From positions 109,010,794-109,074,793 of the forward strand of contig OY821517.1 of NCBI GenBank assembly GCA_963682025.1: 64,000 nucleotides of DNA, in the 5' to 3' direction. The DNA is from Cordilura impudica. Taxonomy: Eukaryota > Arthropoda > Insecta > Diptera > Scathophagidae. Below are positions 1 through 10,862 of the stretch, piece after piece. Every line of letters begins with the position of its first letter. The stretch's first letter is position 1. The notes beneath the pieces were generated by a model, which had not been told where the DNA came from, searched no databases, and saw nothing but the letters and a program-made list of their open reading frames with translations. The translations under genes were made by a program, and so were the position numbers.

Positions 1-430
1 TGTGTCACGAGAATTTTATATATTAGATAATGACTTTGTGCTGATGTTTATAGCTATTAAAAATATTTGACCCAGACCCAACTTTTATCACTCCGATCGA
101 CACAAAATAAATTTCTGAGTCAATTTAGCGATGTCCGTCCATGTAAATCATGTAATCTAGCTACATGTCGCAAATATGAATTTTGATAAAATTTAGTGTA
201 AAAGCTTTTATCGGCAACAGAATGTGCGCTATTGAAATTGGTAAAAATCGGTTCATGATCAGACTTAGTCTCCATACAAATGACCCCTATGAGATCGACT
301 TAGATGGCCATAATATCCAAATTATCAAATAGATCTCGGTCAAATTGGGTTTGTATATGTTTATTACATCCATTTATCAGTTGTCCAAAAATAATCCCTA
401 TATGACAATTCTTAGTCATAGCCCCCATAT
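1..430 (+). mobile_element. HINE-A element, 5' part of a copy split by a hAT insertion
   Basis: The stretch matches the middle of the HINE-A repeat described at 1021-1791: the 'atgactttgtgctg' motif, the TTGACC(C/T)AGACC block, a GATGTCCGTCC tract and the 'tagcccccatat' block. Its first about 25 bases do not contain the usual ATACCCTATACCA end, so the 5' end is lost or lies outside the window. The copy stops at CCCCCATAT (422-430) and resumes with the same CCCCCATAT at 9696-9704, where the rest of the element continues to 9977. It is non-coding. The split is explained by the hAT transposon 431-9696. Confidence 0.8.
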
Positions 431-844
431 ATGGTAGCCAGATGCGGAATTGGCAAAAAAAGTACATTGAGGAAAATAAGCAGTATAGTTACGAAAAAAA
501 GTACGTTGCGATTTTATTGAAAACGCTTTAAAAATTCATTAAATAACATAAAATAACAATATTTTCAACAAATATTCAAATTCTGTTATATAAACTTCTA
601 CTTTTTAAAAATAAAATTAATTGGAATAAGTTTAGATTAACATTTTGAATAATGAAAATCACTTGTTTGTTGTACATTCCGTTTTAATTCGTTTTTATAA
701 TTATCAAATAATTATATCCTACTTTTAAACAACCGAAAATTTTTACAAATTTTTATAATTTTTTGAACATGGTTTACAATACCATTTTTACCATTTTCAG
801 TTTTTAGATATATTCGATATATTCAAAATTAGTTTTAATTAACA

Positions 845-3240
845 ACTCATACTCTAAATTTTCAATTAACAGCTTGTTTCGTTCCCTGCTCCATAAGGAA
901 AACATAAGACTAAATATTCTCTCAGTTGCCGCATTAGAATGCGGAATAGAAAATATAAACATACAAATTTGTTAAAAATTTGGAAACGACCAGTATTTAA
1001 GAATTTCTTCTACAGTTTTTGTACCCTATACCACTATGTGGTTTGGGTATAATGACTTTGTGCTGCTGTTTGTAACTACCAAAAATATTTGACCTAGACC
1101 CATCTTTAATTATACCGATCGAATCAGAATCACTATCTGATTCGATTTAACGATGTCCGTCCGTCCGTCTGTGTGTCCATGTAAAGCTTGTAATCAAACT
1201 GCAGGTCGCAAATATAAATATATTTTGATGAAATTTGGAGTATAAGCTTTCATCGGCTATGGGACGAACGCTATTGAAATTGGTGAGAATCGGTCCATGT
1301 TCAGACCTAGCCCATATACAAATGACCCCTATGAAATCGACTTAAATTGCCATAAGATCCAAATTATCATATAAATCTTAGTCAAATTGGGTTTGTATGT
1401 GTTTATTACATCCATTAATCAGTAGTCCAAAGATGATCCCTATGGGACAACTCTTAGAGCTGCTTCCCGATCTTCACTTAAATCTCTCAAAAAACAAAAA
1501 TCTTGCACTGATTCTTCTAAAATTTTGTTTGTATATATTTTTGCAAAGTACAAGAGGCCTTACCAAACATGGTCAGCATCGGTCCATTTTTGGGCCTAGT
1601 CCCCATATAGATATAGCATCCGATATGAACTGTTTCATATCTGCAGACAAAAAAATTTATAAAAATCCCACTCAAAGTTGGTTTAGCTTATTTTCTATGT
1701 CCAGTTAGTTGGGCCTATGGGGTAGGGTCTCTAAAGGCATAGTATAGGGTATCCTATAGTCTGTCTAGACCGACTATAATTTTCTTACTTGTTTTCTTTT
1801 AAAACATTTTCAGCAAAAGCTTTTAAATAAATGAATGTATCAAACAGTTGGTCCATGTCAATTTTTTTGATAGAAAATTATTCAATGACATCTGCAAAAT
1901 TATGATATGAAATATTCGACTTGTGATTAAAAACAAAAAGTTTTTCAAAATTATTATTTTTTAGTGAAAAAGGTTCTTTAATGTAATTATTTATGTATAA
2001 TAGAAACTCTTCTGCACGTTTTTTGAACTAAGAAATCTCCCGTTTATTATCGGAGTTGCTGCATACAGTTTCAGCCAAGAAACCATAAAATTGTTCATTC
2101 TATCTTTGTTCAAATTTTTCGCAGAGCTGTTTAACTATCTGGAACAAATCGATGATTACTAGAGTGTGATTTTCTTCTAATTTCTTTATGGACAATAATA
2201 TGAAATTTCCTTTGTTGTGAACAAATCCCAAATAAGCTTCAAAAATAAGCTTTTATGGCTGGATAATTTATTAGAAGTCTTTCTACTGCAGGTGTAAGAG
2301 TAAGCCAATGCGTTGGGACATGACAAAAGCATTTCAGACCACTCTAGTTCACCAAATTCGAACATTTCCTTTAGATTTGCAGTCTTCTTCGTTGAGCTAA
2401 AAATTCATTAAAAACTTTTATTATAATATTTTCTAAATCAAAATTTTAAAGATTTATAGAATTTCTAATGAATTGTTAAGGACATGGCATAAATATCCAA
2501 TACCAATGATATTTGGATTGCTCTTTTTAAGTTCCACAAATACACATTTCTTAGAGCCAAAATTTACATTTGCGTTATCTGCGCAGAAGCTTGTTACATT
2601 GGTCAAGCTAAGATTTTGAAATTCCAATTTTGATTTTAATGAATTTGCTATAACTATTGACATTTCTTAATCGGAGTTGTAGAAATTCAAAAGTTTTCTG
2701 TTGACTCCTTTTTCTTTATTAAAATATCTCAGCACTACAGGAAAGGTTTTAATATTACCTTTATTTGACGCGTCGGTCGATATCGAAGTTCTTCAATAGT
2801 GATATTTAGCAAACATGTTAGTTACAATTTTGGACACTTTGGTTTTATCACATGTAAAGTTTGAGACCAAATTTGAATCCGGAAATATTTGTGTGAATAG
2901 TTCACTTGTGCAATCTGCCGATTGGTAACTATGGCTGTGTATTACAATGTGGTAAGAAAAAGCGGCTACTTCTTCTGTACTAGCCTGTCTCGCTTCTGTT
3001 TGTCTATCACAATTACGATGTATAAATATAATTATAAGTATAATTATTTTTCCAGATGTCTTGGAATTTGCTTTTCCGTCTTTTACAATTTTTGGTCTTG
3101 GTTTTCCCAGGTGATTTGTAATTTATTTTCTCGGCTTCTTGTGCTTGTGCTACGTGATTCATCAGAAATTTTTTCCTCTGCTTCCATTTCGAAAATATTA
3201 TATTATATTATAGACTAAATACTACAATTATTAGATAAAT
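845..3240 (-). pseudogene. hAT transposase relic
   Basis: The gene once encoded a hAT-family transposase, which excises and inserts hAT DNA in the nucleus. Reading the minus strand downward from about 3000, the sequence shows YHTVQHSHSYRSADC, then [11 protein letters not shown] with the first catalytic Asp (about 2760-2790). Next comes TNVTSFCADNANVNFG with a second conserved Asp, followed by NPNIIGIGYLCHVLNNS (2454-2663). Then comes HWLTLTPAVER with the family tryptophan (about 2285-2330). The C-terminal dimerisation motif PHSNAATERIFSLMFSLW is at about 870-935. At least two frameshifts, several stops and the HINE-A at 1021-1791 separate these parts. All motifs are in the family's order, so the identification is firm, although the N-terminal BED finger is not visible. 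It is not functional. Confidence 0.85.
1021..1791 (+). mobile_element. HINE-A (Helentron-associated, DINE-1-like) full-length copy
   Basis: This is the best place to define the repeat. It starts TACCCTATACCACTATGTGG and ends with the inverted partner TATAGGGTATC, then a self-complementary stretch (diverged here; the 20-base form TAGTCGGTCTAGACCGACTA is perfect in other copies), then TTTTCTTACTTG before T-rich host DNA. An inner TCCGTCCG tract lies near 1150. Subterminal inverted repeats, an inner microsatellite, a 3' hairpin and insertion between T residues are the published hallmarks of non-autonomous Helentron elements such as Drosophila DINE-1. It has no coding capacity. It lies inside the hAT transposase relic. 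Confidence 0.85.
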
Positions 3241-3815
3241 AATACTTACCGAGTATCAAAATTTAATTGTTATATCTAAAACAACACGATATTTTACTTT
3301 TACGTTAACCCTTCGGTTAGCGAGAAGGTCCCTGGGGACCTATTTCGGCCAGGACAAGGTACCCCAAAAGTTACCCTGTTTTCCAAGAGAAGTTTTTCAA
3401 AAATCATTTAAAAGAAAATTCAAGGTGATACGCCCAATAGTTTAGTTTTTATTTAGGTTGAAAGGTGAGTAGTACGGGAACGCATGACAAGGTCCGTAGG
3501 GACCTTGTACTGAAATTACAAGAAATCATTAAGACATAAACTTTATTTTGGCTTCTTTTTAACTGTTTTATTGTTTGAACACATTTTAAACGAGTTCTTC
3601 GAATTTAACATTTGTTTTATTACCTTCTAATATCAATCTCTATTTGTCGATATACGCGGATGTTCAAGCTATAACACAAGTAGGCAACGAAACGGGTATA
3701 AATGCGGTTATAGTTTCGTAAACTAAATCACACACAGTTTAGACACTGAAGAATCAACATCTTGATTGAAATTTCAAAGTGATTGTACGAAGGAAAGTAA
3801 AAGCGATAAAATACT

Positions 3816-6349
3816 ATGGCAGAATCAAACAATGAAATTGCTGAAATAGTGGTGCGTCGCAGCAGACGCTACCAAGAAATGTCTGAGGAGGAAAGACGTG
3901 CCGTACTAATCAATTTGCTGATTTTATGAATGCAGAGGATCATGACGAGGAACTTGATATTCCGGCATTTGATGCTGAAGAAGATGATGGCGACTTGCCC
4001 TTTGTACCAAATTTATCTGCTGTGGAGTCCGACGCTGAAAGTGAGGTAGATATAGAAATCAATGAGGAGGTTTACGATGACGACGATTATGAAGAAGAAG
4101 AAACACTAACAAGCGAAATTTATTTTATTGCAAAAGACGGCACCCAGTGGAGTAAAAATGCACCACCAACTTCCCGTATTCGTGCTCATAACGTCGTCAA
4201 CTACACAAGGAAGAAACCAGGACCAGTAGGAACCACATATGATCCCTTTACCATATTCCGCTCGCTCTTAACTGAAGACATAGCGTACATAATAATACGT
4301 GAATCTAATCTCAAAGGTAGGGAAATAACAGATGCATATAATTTGGCAAATCCAACAAACAAAAAGGAATTTAAAACCATCACACTAAAGGAGTTTGATG
4401 CCTTATTGGCTATACTCTTGAATTCTGGACTCAATATATCAAATAATGAGCCTTCTGCGCAGTTATGGGCCCCAACGCGTTGTCCAATATACAAAGCAGC
4501 ATTGTCGTATAATCGCTTTATGTCCATAAAACAATGCCTTAGATTCGACAATGGAAATATGCGACAGCAGCGACTAGTCAACAGCAAAACTGCGGCAATT
4601 GATAATATTTGGCAAATGTTGCAGTATAACTTAGCAGCGGCTTACACTCCGCATGATTCACTGACAGTTGATGAGCAGTTCTTCCCATATAGAGGCCGTA
4701 CCCGCTTCACACAATATATTCCGTCGAAGCCAGCCAAGTATGGTATAAAGGTATGGTGGTTGTGTGACTGAAAATCATTCTATCCTGTCAAAGGAATGAT
4801 TTATTATGGTAAATTGCCTGACCATGAGCGTGAAATAAATCAAGGGCGGTACGTTGTAATTGCTCTTGCGGATAAATATTTGGATTCTGGCAGCAGTATT
4901 TATGCTGACAACTTCTTCAGTACATTGAACTTGGCGTGTATTTTGATAAGAAAGAAAACTGCATATGTTGGAACAGTACGGTCTAACAAAACACTTCTAC
5001 CACGGGAGTTACATAAAAATTGTACGCGGCCAATCAACAGCACGTTGTTTGGGTTCAACGAAGGCGAATAAATCAGGAAGAATAAATCAGTAATTTTGCT
5101 ATCTACACAACATTACACTTGCGATGTGAACATGGAAACTGAAAAGAAGAAGCCCTTAGCCATTCCTGATTACAATGCCAACAAATCCGGTGTTGATACT
5201 ATGTACCAGATGCTTGGTACGTATACATGCAAGCGGACAACAAAGCGCTGGCCGCTTGCCATGTTTTACAATATTGTGGTAACTATGTTTTTGCAACGCT
5301 TAGAGTTTGGCTGGTTGATTATAATTTATAGGGATAAATAAAAATACTTCTTCTTTCTGGTATTAGTAATTTTTATTTTTTATAGTTCCATTTGTGTTCT
5401 GACGAAGACCAAAATTATACTGACCTCTCAAATTAAATTATCTGCTACTTATATACTAAATTTACCAACTGGAATTCCACAAAATATTTCTCTTAAATTC
5501 TCTCTTAAAAACTAATAGTGCTACAGCAGCATAGTGAGTGACTCTGGTAATTCACTTCATGACAAACATATGTGCAACACTTGCATTAAACGATTAATGG
5601 GTGGTCAAACACAAAATCATGTCAAGTACGGTAATTCAAATACACAAAATATACGTTTCCGTATTTACTTTGTGTTACCGGCACACTTGAGAAAGAAATC
5701 CGAAACCCTTTTATTTATTGTTATTTTGGGTTTGTTTATACCACACACATTCATTGATCGTATTGCTTACAGTGAAAACATGTGCACGATCAATTGTGCT
5801 GTTCTTGGTTAACATATGTATGTCAAGTGGTTCTAAATTGAATAGTTCTTATTACCAAAGTGAAGATGCTCTATGCTCAGCATTCTTGCACTCTGTGAAT
5901 GCCCTATAATATGCATACACTACAATATGCTCGACATCGCTGCATTAGCTGCATTCATAATATTCAATGAGATGTAGCCAGTGAAGAGAAGTGACAGACA
6001 ACGCTCATTCCTCCTTATACTTACTAAGCAATTGGCATTACCCAACATTGAAGAACGTGCCCTGAATACTCGCGTAATTGCATATCCAAGGATACGGAAT
6101 GCAAAGGAGGAATTTGATGTCAAGGTAAGAATTAAGAATTCTAAAGGTCAAAAGGAGAAATTTTATAAATATTCTTTCATTTTAGATAGTACCAAGACCA
6201 ACAAAAGCAGCTGCACCGTCGTTTGCGCTAAGGACAAACAGGCCATCATGTCGACTATGCCGGTCAGAGTACGGTCGTCAACGCAAAACATGGGCCTATT
6301 GCTATTCCTGCAACAATACAGTTTGTGCAAGGCACCATCGCCACAATAG
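3816..6349 (+). pseudogene. piggyBac transposase relic
   Basis: This is a DDD transposase of the piggyBac family. The ATG at 3816 opens a short frame (MAESNNEIAEIVVRRSRR) that shifts near 3910 into the long frame 3926-4771. That frame has an acidic N-terminus (about residues 1-60) and ends shortly after the first catalytic motif LTVDEQFFPYRGRTRF. A stop then breaks the frame. The second Asp is in IYADNFFSTLN (about 4900) and the third in NKSGVDTMYQM (about 5190), where a Tyr replaces the usual second Asp of GVDxxDQM. A roughly 600-base segment (5305-5940) interrupts the gene before LAAFIIFNEM. The final 6187-6349 encodes the cysteine-rich tail (CRLCRSEYG, CYSCNNTVCARHH). It is not functional. 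Confidence 0.9.
5305..5940. other. Unassigned segment interrupting the piggyBac gene
   Basis: Upstream the translation reads FYNIVVTMF and it resumes with LAAFIIFNEM at about 5945, as if continuous in the parent gene. The intervening roughly 630 bases have no match to piggyBac that I can see and no clear inverted ends or target duplication. It may be a small insertion or, less likely, an unusual intron. No function can be given. Confidence 0.45.
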
Positions 6350-6389
6350 TTTTTTTTAATTATATTCATTGAAAAACTAAATCTATATA

Positions 6390-7550
6390 TATAAAATTCA
6401 TTTTCTGTTTGTTTGTTTGTTTGTTTGTTTGACCGCTATACAAATTTTCATTTCTCAACGGATTTTCCTGAAATTTTGTACACACGATCTCTATACCCCA
6501 GGAAAGGCCTCCATATACCTTTTACCGGCCACGCCTACTTTTACGCCCACTTTTTATGTAAAATTCATTTTCTGTTTTATTCCTATTTGTTCACTATACA
6601 AATTTTTATTTGTTAACAGATTTCTCTGAAATTCGGTACGCACGATCCCTGTACTCCAGCTAAGGTCACCATATACTTTCTGTCGACCACGCCTACTTTT
6701 ACGCCCACTTTTTATATACAATTCATTTTCTGCTTTTTGGTATATTTGTTCGCTATACAAATTATTATTTTTCAACGGATTTTTCTGAAATTTGGTACAC
6801 ACGATCTCCGTACTCCAGGAAAGGTCGCCGTATGATTCTTGCCGGCCACGACTACTTCTGCGCCCACTTTTTGTATACAATTCGTTTTCTGTTTTTTGGT
6901 ATATTTGTTCGCTATATAAATTTTTGTTTTTCAACCGATTTCTCTGAAATTTGGTACACACGATCTCTCTGCTCCAGGGAAGGTCGCCATATTCTTCGCA
7001 CCGGTTACGCGTACTGTTACGCCCACTTTTTGTATACAATTCGTACTCTGTTTTTTGGTACATTTGTTCGCTACACAATTTTTTTTTTATCGGATTTCTC
7101 TGAAATTTGCTACACACGATCTCTGTACTCCAGAGAGGTCGCCATATGATTCTTGCCGGCCACGCCTACTTCTACGCCCACTTTTTATACAAAATTAATT
7201 TTCTGTTTTTTGGTATATTTGTTCACTATAGAAATTTTTATTTTTCAAGGGATGTCTAAAATTTGGTCACACGATCTCTATACTACAGGGAAGGTCGCCA
7301 TATGTATATAAAACTTATTTTTTTCCTTTGTTTCTTTATTTGATTGCTATACAAGCTTTTATTTTTCAATGGCTTTCTCCGAAATTGAGTACATATTCCA
7401 GGGAAGGTCGCCATATGATTTTTACCGACCACGCCTACTTTTACGCCCAATTTTCTTATAAAATTCATATTTTGTTGTGTGGTATATTTCTTTCCTATAA
7501 AAATTTGTATGTTTCAACGGATTTCTCTGAAATTTGGTTTACACGGAAAT
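6390..7550 (+). repeat. Tandem array, unit about 157 bp
   Basis: About seven units share the landmarks 'aattcattttctg', 'ttgttcgctatacaaattt', 'tttctctgaaatttgg' and 'cacgcctacttttacgccc'. The last landmark recurs at about 6547, 6702, 6859, 7021, 7175 and 7445. Spacing is 155-160 bases, except for one shortened unit around 7280-7440. The apparent open frames on both strands follow this period and are not genes. Such arrays are common inside non-autonomous Helitrons. Confidence 0.88.
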
Positions 7551-7555
7551 AACTA

Positions 7556-9119
7556 CACTGTGAACAAATTCCCCAAACTTAAAAAAAAGGTACCCAAAAG
7601 AAAACAAATTCCCCATTTTTTTTTTTTAATCGAAAGAAAAAATGAACTTACTCCCCAAATTCATTCTTAAATTGTTGCATATTTTTATTTAATGAATTTT
7701 GTTAAATATTTATTTTAGTAAACATTTGCATACTGCTCTCAATATATGTCCTACAATAAATGCATTTAAAATGAGTATTCTTTTCAATAGCATCATTTCG
7801 TTGCGCGGAAGCTACGCGCAAATATATATTTTGACAATTAAAATAAGTTGGCAACAGCTTCGCGGCAGCACAGGTGTGGCGGACGCGATGCGCTCGCGGA
7901 ACACAGCTCAGCTAAAATATCGCAATGATCCGAAAAAAATATATCGGCGACTAAAATAAGTTGACAACAACTACGCGGCAGCACGGGTGCCAAACGCGCG
8001 GAAGAGGCGCGCGGCGCGCGACCGCGGACTCGGACGCGACGGATGCGGACGCGACGCGCTCTCGGAACACAGCTCAGCTAAAATATCGCAATGCTATAAA
8101 AAATATGTTTTAGGAATTAAAATAAGTTAACGAGAACTAAGCGGCAGCACGGGTAGTAGCTGGGAGGAAGTGGCGCGAGGCGCGCGGACGCGGACGCGAT
8201 GCGCTCGCGGAACACAGCTCAGCTAAAATATCGCAATGATCTGAAAAATATATTTCGGCGATTAAAATAAGTTGACAACAACTACGCGGCAGCACGGGTG
8301 TGGCTGCCAAACGCGCGACGGATGCGGACGCGACGCGCTCTCGGAACATAGCTCAGCTAAAATATCGCAATGCTCTGAAAAATATGTTTTAGGGATTAAA
8401 ATAAGGTAACGAGAACTAAGCGGCAACACGGGTAGTAGCTGTGAGGAAGCGGCGCGCGGGCGCGGACGCGACTGATGCGGACGCGACGGATGCGGACGCG
8501 ACGCGCTCGCGGAACACAGCTCAGCTAAAATATCGTAATGATCTGAAAAATATATTTTGGCGATTAAAATAAGTTGACAACAACTGCGCGGCAGCACGGG
8601 TGTGCTGCCAAACGCGAGGAAGCGGACGCGACTCGCTCTCGGAACACAGCTTAGTGAAATGTCGTATGACAAATTTTATCTACGTATGTGAAACAATTAC
8701 CTGTTGATCAAAATAGGCCACACATAAGCAGTTGCTTAAAGAAACCTTGCGACACAATATTAAACGTCGCATTAGTCTTTGATTTCTGAAACTTGACGTC
8801 TCTGATCAATGATGATCACTTATTGAATGAAGTAATTCAATTTTTAAAAGTTCTGATTCCTTTGATTTGCGTACCATTCCGTTATATTTGATGTTTATAA
8901 ATAAACTGAAAAAAAAAACTTAAAGCGGTTTCGCAGCTTATATTTGAAGCATTTTTGCTGCAGCATCTTATAAAAAACTTCTAAATTAAAAAATCAAAAA
9001 ATTTTTAATTGAAATAAAAAATTTATTTACTGCCCATACAAATTTTTGGGGAGAAAGTTCATTTTATTGGGGAATTTGTTAATTGGGGACTAAGTACTCA
9101 GCGCCTGGTAAGCACAGTG
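7556..9119. mobile_element. Non-autonomous TIR element, possibly Transib-like
   Basis: Both ends read CACTGTG inward (7556-7562 and the complement of 9113-9119), and both then carry AACAAATTCCCCA and CTCCCCAAA motifs in mirrored order. The bases outside are AACTA (7551-7555) and AACCA (9120-9124), a possible 5-bp target duplication with one mismatch. The heptamer and the 5-bp duplication agree with Transib, but the target is not GC-rich, and a CACTR-type (EnSpm or Chapaev) origin cannot be excluded. It encodes no transposase. The interior is dominated by the GC-rich array at 7790-8660. Confidence 0.65.
7790..8660 (+). repeat. GC-rich tandem array of two alternating unit types
   Basis: About six units of 120-170 bases share 'CGGAACACAGCTCAGCTAAA' and 'ATATCGCAATG'. 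They alternate between two forms: type A with 'AAGTTGACAACAACTACGCG' and type B with 'TAACGAGAACTAAGCGGCA'. Within units, the GGATGCGGACGCGAC minisatellite varies in number. The block is CpG-dense in an otherwise AT-rich window. Long open frames on the minus strand arise from the base composition and the repeat period. Confidence 0.88.
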
Positions 9120-9696
9120 AACCATTTTTCAAGTCAAAGGCCTTTTTATCCCGGTCAAGACAGGGTAAAAACAGCTAGTTTTCATAATAAAATTCATAAA
9201 AATTAATTATGTTAGTATAAAAAAAAAAATATTTTAATTTATTTATTAACACTTTAATTAATAAACAATAATAAAATAACAAAACAAAAATTTTAAAATG
9301 TCTTTTTCATAGAAAATGTCATATCAAAAAAAAAAAAAAAAAAAAAAATAGGTCCCTACGGATCTTGTCATGCGTTTAAGGGTACCAGAAGTGTTGCTAG
9401 ACGGAGAGTTAAAAAATTTATATAAATGGCTCTTTTAAGCTGTTGGTTAGAACTTACAAAACATATACGTTTGGTTTTGATTAAATCGGCATCGTAGATA
9501 TATTAAAAGGGTGCTTCAAACTGCTTCATTTATTCTACCCAAAAAATTGTTTTTTAAACGTTAAACAGAGAAAAAAGTACAAAAAGAAGTACAAAAAGCT
9601 TAACAGGACTTCAGCGTACTATGTTAGGTGTTATGCTGAAAGCAGTATAAAACAAGGTACCCGTACTGCTGAAAAAAGTACGTCTGGCAAGCCTAC

Positions 9697-9977
9697 CCCC
9701 ATATGAAGCTGATATTGCACAGATTTTCAAAAAGAAGAAGTAACGTTAGCGAATATGGTCAGAATTAGTACATTTTTCGACCTAGTCCCCATATAAATAT
9801 AGATCTGATATGAACGTCTTCATATCCTAAGGAAAAAAAATTAATAAAAGTGCCACTCAAATTTGGTTTATGCTTATTTTCTATATCCAATTAAGAAGGC
9901 CTATGAAATGGGGTCTCTAAACGCATGGCATAGTGGATCGTATAGTCGGCCTAGACCGACTATAATTTACTTACTTC
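9697..9977 (+). mobile_element. HINE-A element, 3' part of the split copy
   Basis: This resumes the copy interrupted at 430. It carries the 'cgacctagtccccatataaa' and 'tatgaac...ttcatatcc' blocks, then the HINE-A 3' end with CGGCCTAGACCGACTATAAT and TTACTTACTT. A short internal deletion removes the 'cttcccgatcttcac' block near 9710. It is the host site of the hAT insertion. Confidence 0.8.
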
Positions 9978-10862
9978 TTTTGTGTTGAATTAACTGTATT
10001 CCAGGAAGTCATAATTGTAAAGGTGAAAGCTGCATATATGTAAGGCGCATATATGACGTTGATAACAAATGATAATAAAAAAAAATAAAGAACAGCAATT
10101 CCGAACATTATAATCGGCCTAGACCGACTATAGCTATACAAACATTTAAGGAAAGGGGTTAGCCACAGCTACAGATTGACAGCAGACAGAGAGATAGAAT
10201 GATATTCAGACAGCCGGACACGCGGTTGTACGGACCACGGACCATGCTAAATCTATCCAAAAAGTTATTCTAGTCGATCGGTATGTTAAGAGGTGGGTCC
10301 ACGTCAGTTGGTTTTGTAGTTGCCAACATCAGCACCAACGCAATATATATTGACCACAGCAAGGTATTTAGTCCAATTAAATTACATAAGCAGCTTTTTT
10401 ACTGCAACCTATGGAGTCTCTCTAAGCCATTTTTAGACATTTTGGATTTTATGACTATTTACTTATATCCCTTTAAGACCTAGCTGTATCGATTTTTGGA
10501 TCTAGCTTTGTTTGCCGTAAATTATATGATAAAATATTGTTTTGCTCGTTAACCGATAAGCAGTGATTATGCGCACTTGGTTTTGCTTCAAAAAAAAAAC
10601 CGAACAAAACAAAACTATGCGAAAAGTAATTTAATGCAGCTTCATGATGAGTGTATCATTCAACAAGTTTAGACATGCATTCACGTGGTGAGATTTTTTT
10701 CCAAATAATTATAAAACAAATTTTTAATTTAGCTATTGTTATCTCTTTAATTAGTTTGTGAAATGATTCCACGGTTTAGAGTTAATGTTTTTCAAAATAA
10801 AAATTAATTTCGGTGCAAGAAAATATTGATGTCACGTTTATGCTATTTTCTAAGATACCTTT
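9978..10862 (-). other. HINE-A remnant and unassigned AT-rich DNA
   Basis: Around 10116-10135 is a stray CGGCCTAGACCGACTATA palindrome. From about 10160 to 10390 a diverged inverted HINE-A start can be read (GACAGCAGACAGAG, 'tagtcgatcggtat', 'gtccacgtcag', 'tgccaacatcagca'). The rest, 10400-10862, shows no gene, repeat or element that I recognise. Confidence 0.5.

Larger units (their letters stand above)
6382..9178 (+). mobile_element. Non-autonomous Helitron
   Basis: The 5' end is TCTATATATATAAAATTC directly after an A (6381), and the 3' end is CTAG (9175-9178) followed by T. A CCCGGTCAAGACAGGG near-palindrome lies about 12 bases before the end. These are the A/T insertion site, the 5' TC, the 3' hairpin and the CTRR terminus of canonical Helitrons. 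It has no Rep or helicase coding. Its body is a tandem array (6390-7550), interrupted at its 3' side by a TIR element (7556-9119). Confidence 0.8.
3309..9408 (+). mobile_element. piggyBac transposon with nested Helitron
   Basis: TTAA target copies sit at 3305-3308 and 9409-9412. The left end reads CCCTTCGGTTAGCG; the right end read inward is CTCTCCGTCTAGCA, an imperfect match. Just inside each end is an AGGTCCC...GGGACCT motif, repeated again at about 3490. The transposase relic is at 3816-6349, and a Helitron (6382-9178) is inserted in the region downstream of it. Without the Helitron the element is about 3.3 kb. The shrunken copy at 29224-29788 shares both its ends. It is dead because of frameshifts and insertions. 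Confidence 0.85.
431..9696 (-). mobile_element. hAT transposon with nested insertions
   Basis: The bounds come from the duplicated host sequence CCCCATAT at 423-430 and 9697-9704, an 8-bp target duplication as expected for hAT elements. Imperfect ends are visible: GCCAGATGCGG near 436 on the left, and, read inward from the right, GGCTTGCCAGACGTACTTTT ending near 9693. Both ends carry several 'aaaaaagtac' motifs (466-505 and 9570-9682). The transposase relic lies on the minus strand at 845-3240. When the inserted HINE-A (1021-1791) and piggyBac (3309-9408) are removed, about 2.4 kb of hAT remains, a normal length for a hAT. It is inactive, because the gene is broken by insertions and stops. 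Confidence 0.72.

Noticed and set aside
4201..4587. 128-codon minus-strand open frame
   Set aside because: It is antisense to the piggyBac transposase frame with the conserved acidic and catalytic motifs.
5305..5940. Canonical intron in the piggyBac gene
   Set aside because: No convincing GT...AG with a branch or polypyrimidine tract at the exact coding junctions, and the segment is longer than usual for small fly introns.
6554..7117. 187-codon open frame on the minus strand with repeated 'FQRN...NKNLYSEQIYQK' segments
   Set aside because: It follows the 157-bp tandem array of a non-autonomous Helitron. The protein repeats are the DNA repeats, and it has no start context or family.
8137..8672. 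Minus-strand open frames rich in Ser, Ala and Arg
   Set aside because: They lie wholly in the GC-rich array and result from few stop codons in GC-rich DNA.
6554..9110. Possible CRISPR array because of regular repeats
   Set aside because: The units are about 150 bases with no unique spacers of fixed length, and the DNA is from an insect nucleus.
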